Shown here: positions 12,960 through 13,973 of the stretch, one piece after another
How the letters are laid out: every line of letters begins with the position of its first letter
How positions within the stretch are numbered: position 1 is the first letter of the stretch
Assembly (NCBI GenBank): GCA_002415785.1
Contig: DIAJ01000013.1
Coordinates: 21,388-35,360 of the forward strand
From: Flavobacteriales bacterium UBA5081
Lineage (GTDB): Bacteria > Bacteroidota > Bacteroidia > Flavobacteriales_E > Vicingaceae
Direction of reading: 5' to 3'
DNA: 13,973 nt
Made by a program: the position numbers and the translations under genes
The notes under the pieces: generated by a model
Database searches by the model: none
What the model saw: only the letters and a program-made list of their open reading frames with translations
Told to the model about the DNA's origin: nothing

Positions 12960-13973
12960 TTATTTAATGCTTTCGCTTGTGACCTCTGTAAAAGATAGAA
13001 TAAATTCAGCAGCCACCGCAGGTATAATCGTGTTGCCTATACCGGTAAGCGTATTTGCGTACGACCATTTGTGGGAATTGCCCTCTCGATCCAAGACCGT
13101 GGGTAGCCCATCAACCAAAGGCTGAACTTCGGATTCAAGCGGTATCGGACGCGTTTTTCCGTCCTTACATTTGACCCACTCAACTGCTTCCCAGTCAACT
13201 GCGTTGCAACGTCTAACGTGTCGGTTGACACTTTGCCGTTCCTCAACCGACCGCCCTCGTAACCGCTTTTGTAATCGCGTGCGCTGGGTGTCGGGCATGT
13301 TGTCGACAACCTTGCCATGTCTGCTAGATTTGCTCCAAAGGTCAAATTCGGATTCGTCTTTGAGATTCTTTGACCCTTTTCGTTCAACGGTCGTGGCCCT
13401 CCTTCTCCGTCCGTGGTTCTTGGTGTGGGCCATGTGTGAACGCTCTCCCTTAGATTCGAACAACCGCCGTTCTTCCTCGCTTCCTTCAATTCCTCTTGAC
13501 TTCGGATCTGATTGCACCTTGCTCCGTCCATCGTTTGTGGAGTCGGCCACGAACCAGAGCCGTTGCCGTTTGTGATAGGCTCCGACAGTAAATCCTGACA
13601 GAACTGCCGACGCGAAGGCGTAGTCTTGAGACTCAAAATCTGTTGCGACTGCATCAAGCCACCCGAACCCAATCGCTCCCGCAACCTGTTCGCCAAAGAC
13701 TGTTGGAGGGCTACACTTTTCGATGAGCCTGAACCACTCTGGCCAGAGGTGACGCTCGGAGTCACTTGCACCCCTTTTTTTTCCTGCGACTGAAAAACTT
13801 TGACAGGGGCAACTACCTGTCCAAACAGGTCTCTCATCACTCCATCCTGCGAGTCTGAGCGCATAGCTCCATCCTCCGATTCCTGCAAAGAAGTGACACT
13901 GTGTGTATCCTTGTAAGTCACTTGGCGTTACCTCTTGTATCGGCCTGTTGTCCACATCGCCATCAGCAATTAA
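12960..13973 (-). CDS. DNA cytosine-5 methyltransferase (5' end beyond window)
   Basis: This enzyme moves a methyl group from S-adenosylmethionine to C5 of cytosine in DNA. All core motifs are seen, numbered from the GTG at 13955: motif I FFAGIGGWS (22-30), motif IV with catalytic Cys51 in GSCPCQSFSVAGK, motif VI as GEQV (88-91, usually ENV), motif VIII KRQRLWFVA (129-137) and motif X GNTIIPAVAAEF (307-318). The variable region holds VADS, MAHT and NMPDT repeats. The frame has no stop from 13955 to the window edge (LIADGD precedes the GTG), and related enzymes have a similar GDVD stretch internally, so the true start is probably outside. GC is higher than in the neighbours, suggesting acquisition. 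It probably protects phage DNA from host restriction. Confidence 0.93.
   Translation of the reverse strand, partial: LIADGDVDNRPIQEVTPSDLQGYTQCHFFAGIGGWSYALRLAGWSDERPVWTGSCPCQSFSVAGKKRGASDSERHLWPEWFRLIEKCSPPTVFGEQVAGAIGFGWLDAVATDFESQDYAFASAVLSGFTVGAYHKRQRLWFVADSTNDGRSKVQSDPKSRGIEGSEEERRLFESKGERSHMAHTKNHGRRRRATTVERKGSKNLKDESEFDLWSKSSRHGKVVDNMPDTQRTRLQKRLRGRSVEERQSVNRHVRRCNAVDWEAVEWVKCKDGKTRPIPLESEVQPLVDGLPTVLDREGNSHKWSYANTLTGIGNTIIPAVAAEFILSFTEVTSESIK
13037..13921 (-). CDS. Nested overlapping gene in the +1 frame of the methyltransferase
   Basis: A 294-codon frame lies entirely inside the methyltransferase gene, same strand, shifted +1. Visible features in order: HSVTSLQESEDG and DLFGQVVAP near the N-terminus; SLANRLRERLG at about 72; WPTPQTMDG, WPTPRTTDG and CPTPSARD as three spaced repeats; and NPKFSLWLMGYPRSW near the C-terminus. 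These match a protein pattern I recall from phages and prophages (SLESRLR...TPSGR...WPTPxxxD...LNPxxxxWLMGxPxxW), usually called hypothetical or methylase. The GTG start at 13921 has AGAGG 9 nt upstream. An in-frame TAA precedes the GTG, so the frame is bounded. Function is unknown. The alternative is a conserved shadow: its conserved residues coincide with methyltransferase motifs and could be forced by them. Confidence 0.5.
   Translation of the reverse strand: MTYKDTHSVTSLQESEDGAMRSDSQDGVMRDLFGQVVAPVKVFQSQEKKGVQVTPSVTSGQSGSGSSKSVALQQSLANRLRERLGSGGLMQSQQILSLKTTPSRRQFCQDLLSEPITNGNGSGSWPTPQTMDGARCNQIRSQEELKEARKNGGCSNLRESVHTWPTPRTTDGEGGPRPLNEKGQRISKTNPNLTFGANLADMARLSTTCPTPSARDYKSGYEGGRLRNGKVSTDTLDVATQLTGKQLSGSNVRTEKRVRYRLNPKFSLWLMGYPRSWIERAIPTNGRTQIRLPV
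13281..13550 (-). repeat. Spaced degenerate repeats read in two frames
   Basis: Units at 13521-13550 and 13401-13433 share 22 of their first 30 bases, including GGACGGAG and GGCC.AC.CCA. A shorter, weaker third copy lies at about 13281-13306. In the methyltransferase frame they read VADSTNDGR, MAHTKNHGR and NMPDTQRTR. In the +1 frame they read WPTPQTMDG, WPTPRTTDG and CPTPSARDY. The spacing is irregular. Confidence 0.7.
13771..13784 (-). other. A8 homopolymer run, possible slippage site in both overlapping frames
   Basis: The minus strand reads GG, eight A, then GGGG. It falls in GKKRG of the methyltransferase, just after the catalytic motif, and in EKKG of the nested frame. RNA polymerase can slip on such runs, and A AAA AAA is a permissive -1 heptamer in the nested frame, so minor hybrid products could arise. 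No downstream stimulatory structure was identified. Confidence 0.4.
13931..13935 (-). promoter_or_regulatory. Shine-Dalgarno-like AGAGG before the nested gene start
   Basis: AGAGG lies 9 nt before the GTG at 13921, inside methyltransferase codons for QEV. The nested frame is closed by a TAA between this site and the GTG, so this is the only reasonable start region for the nested gene. The spacing is slightly long, so initiation would be modest. Confidence 0.4.

Noticed and set aside
12710..12967. 85-codon plus-strand hydrophobic frame
   Set aside because: Antisense of the Lys/Arg-rich small genes, which naturally reads as Ser/Phe/Leu. No ribosome site.
13171..13575. Antisense 134-codon plus-strand frame opposite the methyltransferase
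   Set aside because: Ser/Leu/Arg-rich shadow with no protein-like pattern or ribosome site. It does warn that stops are generally rare in this GC-richer DNA.

Overview
The window is part of the genome of a tailed bacteriophage, most likely short-tailed (podovirus-like). All genes I support read on the minus strand, so transcription runs from the right end to the left. Genes are packed with almost no gaps. Stops and starts overlap repeatedly (ATGA, TAATG, ATGAGTGA), and several starts are TTG. The DNA is AT-rich (about 37-40% GC where I counted), except the methyltransferase locus at the right end (about 55% in two 60-base samples). The host cannot be read from the sequence. The small basic proteins resemble ones I recall from phages of marine and other aquatic bacteria, but that is recollection only.

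Layout in transcription order. (1) 12960-13973: a C5-cytosine DNA methyltransferase whose 5' end lies outside the window. A complete second reading frame of 294 codons (13037-13921) is nested inside it on the same strand. (2) 12267-12949: four tiny genes, namely a 57-aa very basic protein, a 73-aa membrane protein overlapping it, a 43-aa protein with nine consecutive lysines, and a 68-aa protein coupled to that by ATGA. (3) 10588-12264: a 558-aa protein of unknown role with a hydrophobic Ala/Gly segment and a long acidic disordered region. (4) 9984-10598: a Rossmann-like protein resembling MptE/DUF115 or sialyltransferase-like phage proteins. (5) 4382-9991, the DNA packaging and head module: large terminase, a 112-aa unknown, portal, an 83-aa protein overlapping the portal 3' end, scaffold candidate, and N4-gp56-like major capsid protein. 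A strong intrinsic terminator follows. (6) 1-4322, the head-tail and tail module: a protein with SAP/HeH-like motifs at both ends, a T7 gp11-like adaptor, a tail nozzle/stabilisation-like protein, a GNAT-like protein, a helical internal-virion candidate, and the start of one more gene cut by the window edge.

The genes form one virion assembly unit. Terminase packages DNA through the portal into a shell of capsid protein shaped by the scaffold. The adaptor and nozzle then close the head. No small terminase, lysin, integrase, polymerase, tRNA, CRISPR array or insertion sequence is recognisable here. No promoter was found, and no stretch over 300 bases lacks a gene.

The most interesting feature is the double-coded methyltransferase locus. 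The nested frame is not random-looking: it carries three WPTP-type repeats and a terminal NPxFxxWLMGYPxxW motif that I recall from phage and prophage proteins. The same DNA gives the VADS/MAHT/MPDT repeats and conserved motifs of the methyltransferase. It is either a conserved overprinted gene pair or a conserved shadow; comparative tests would tell which.
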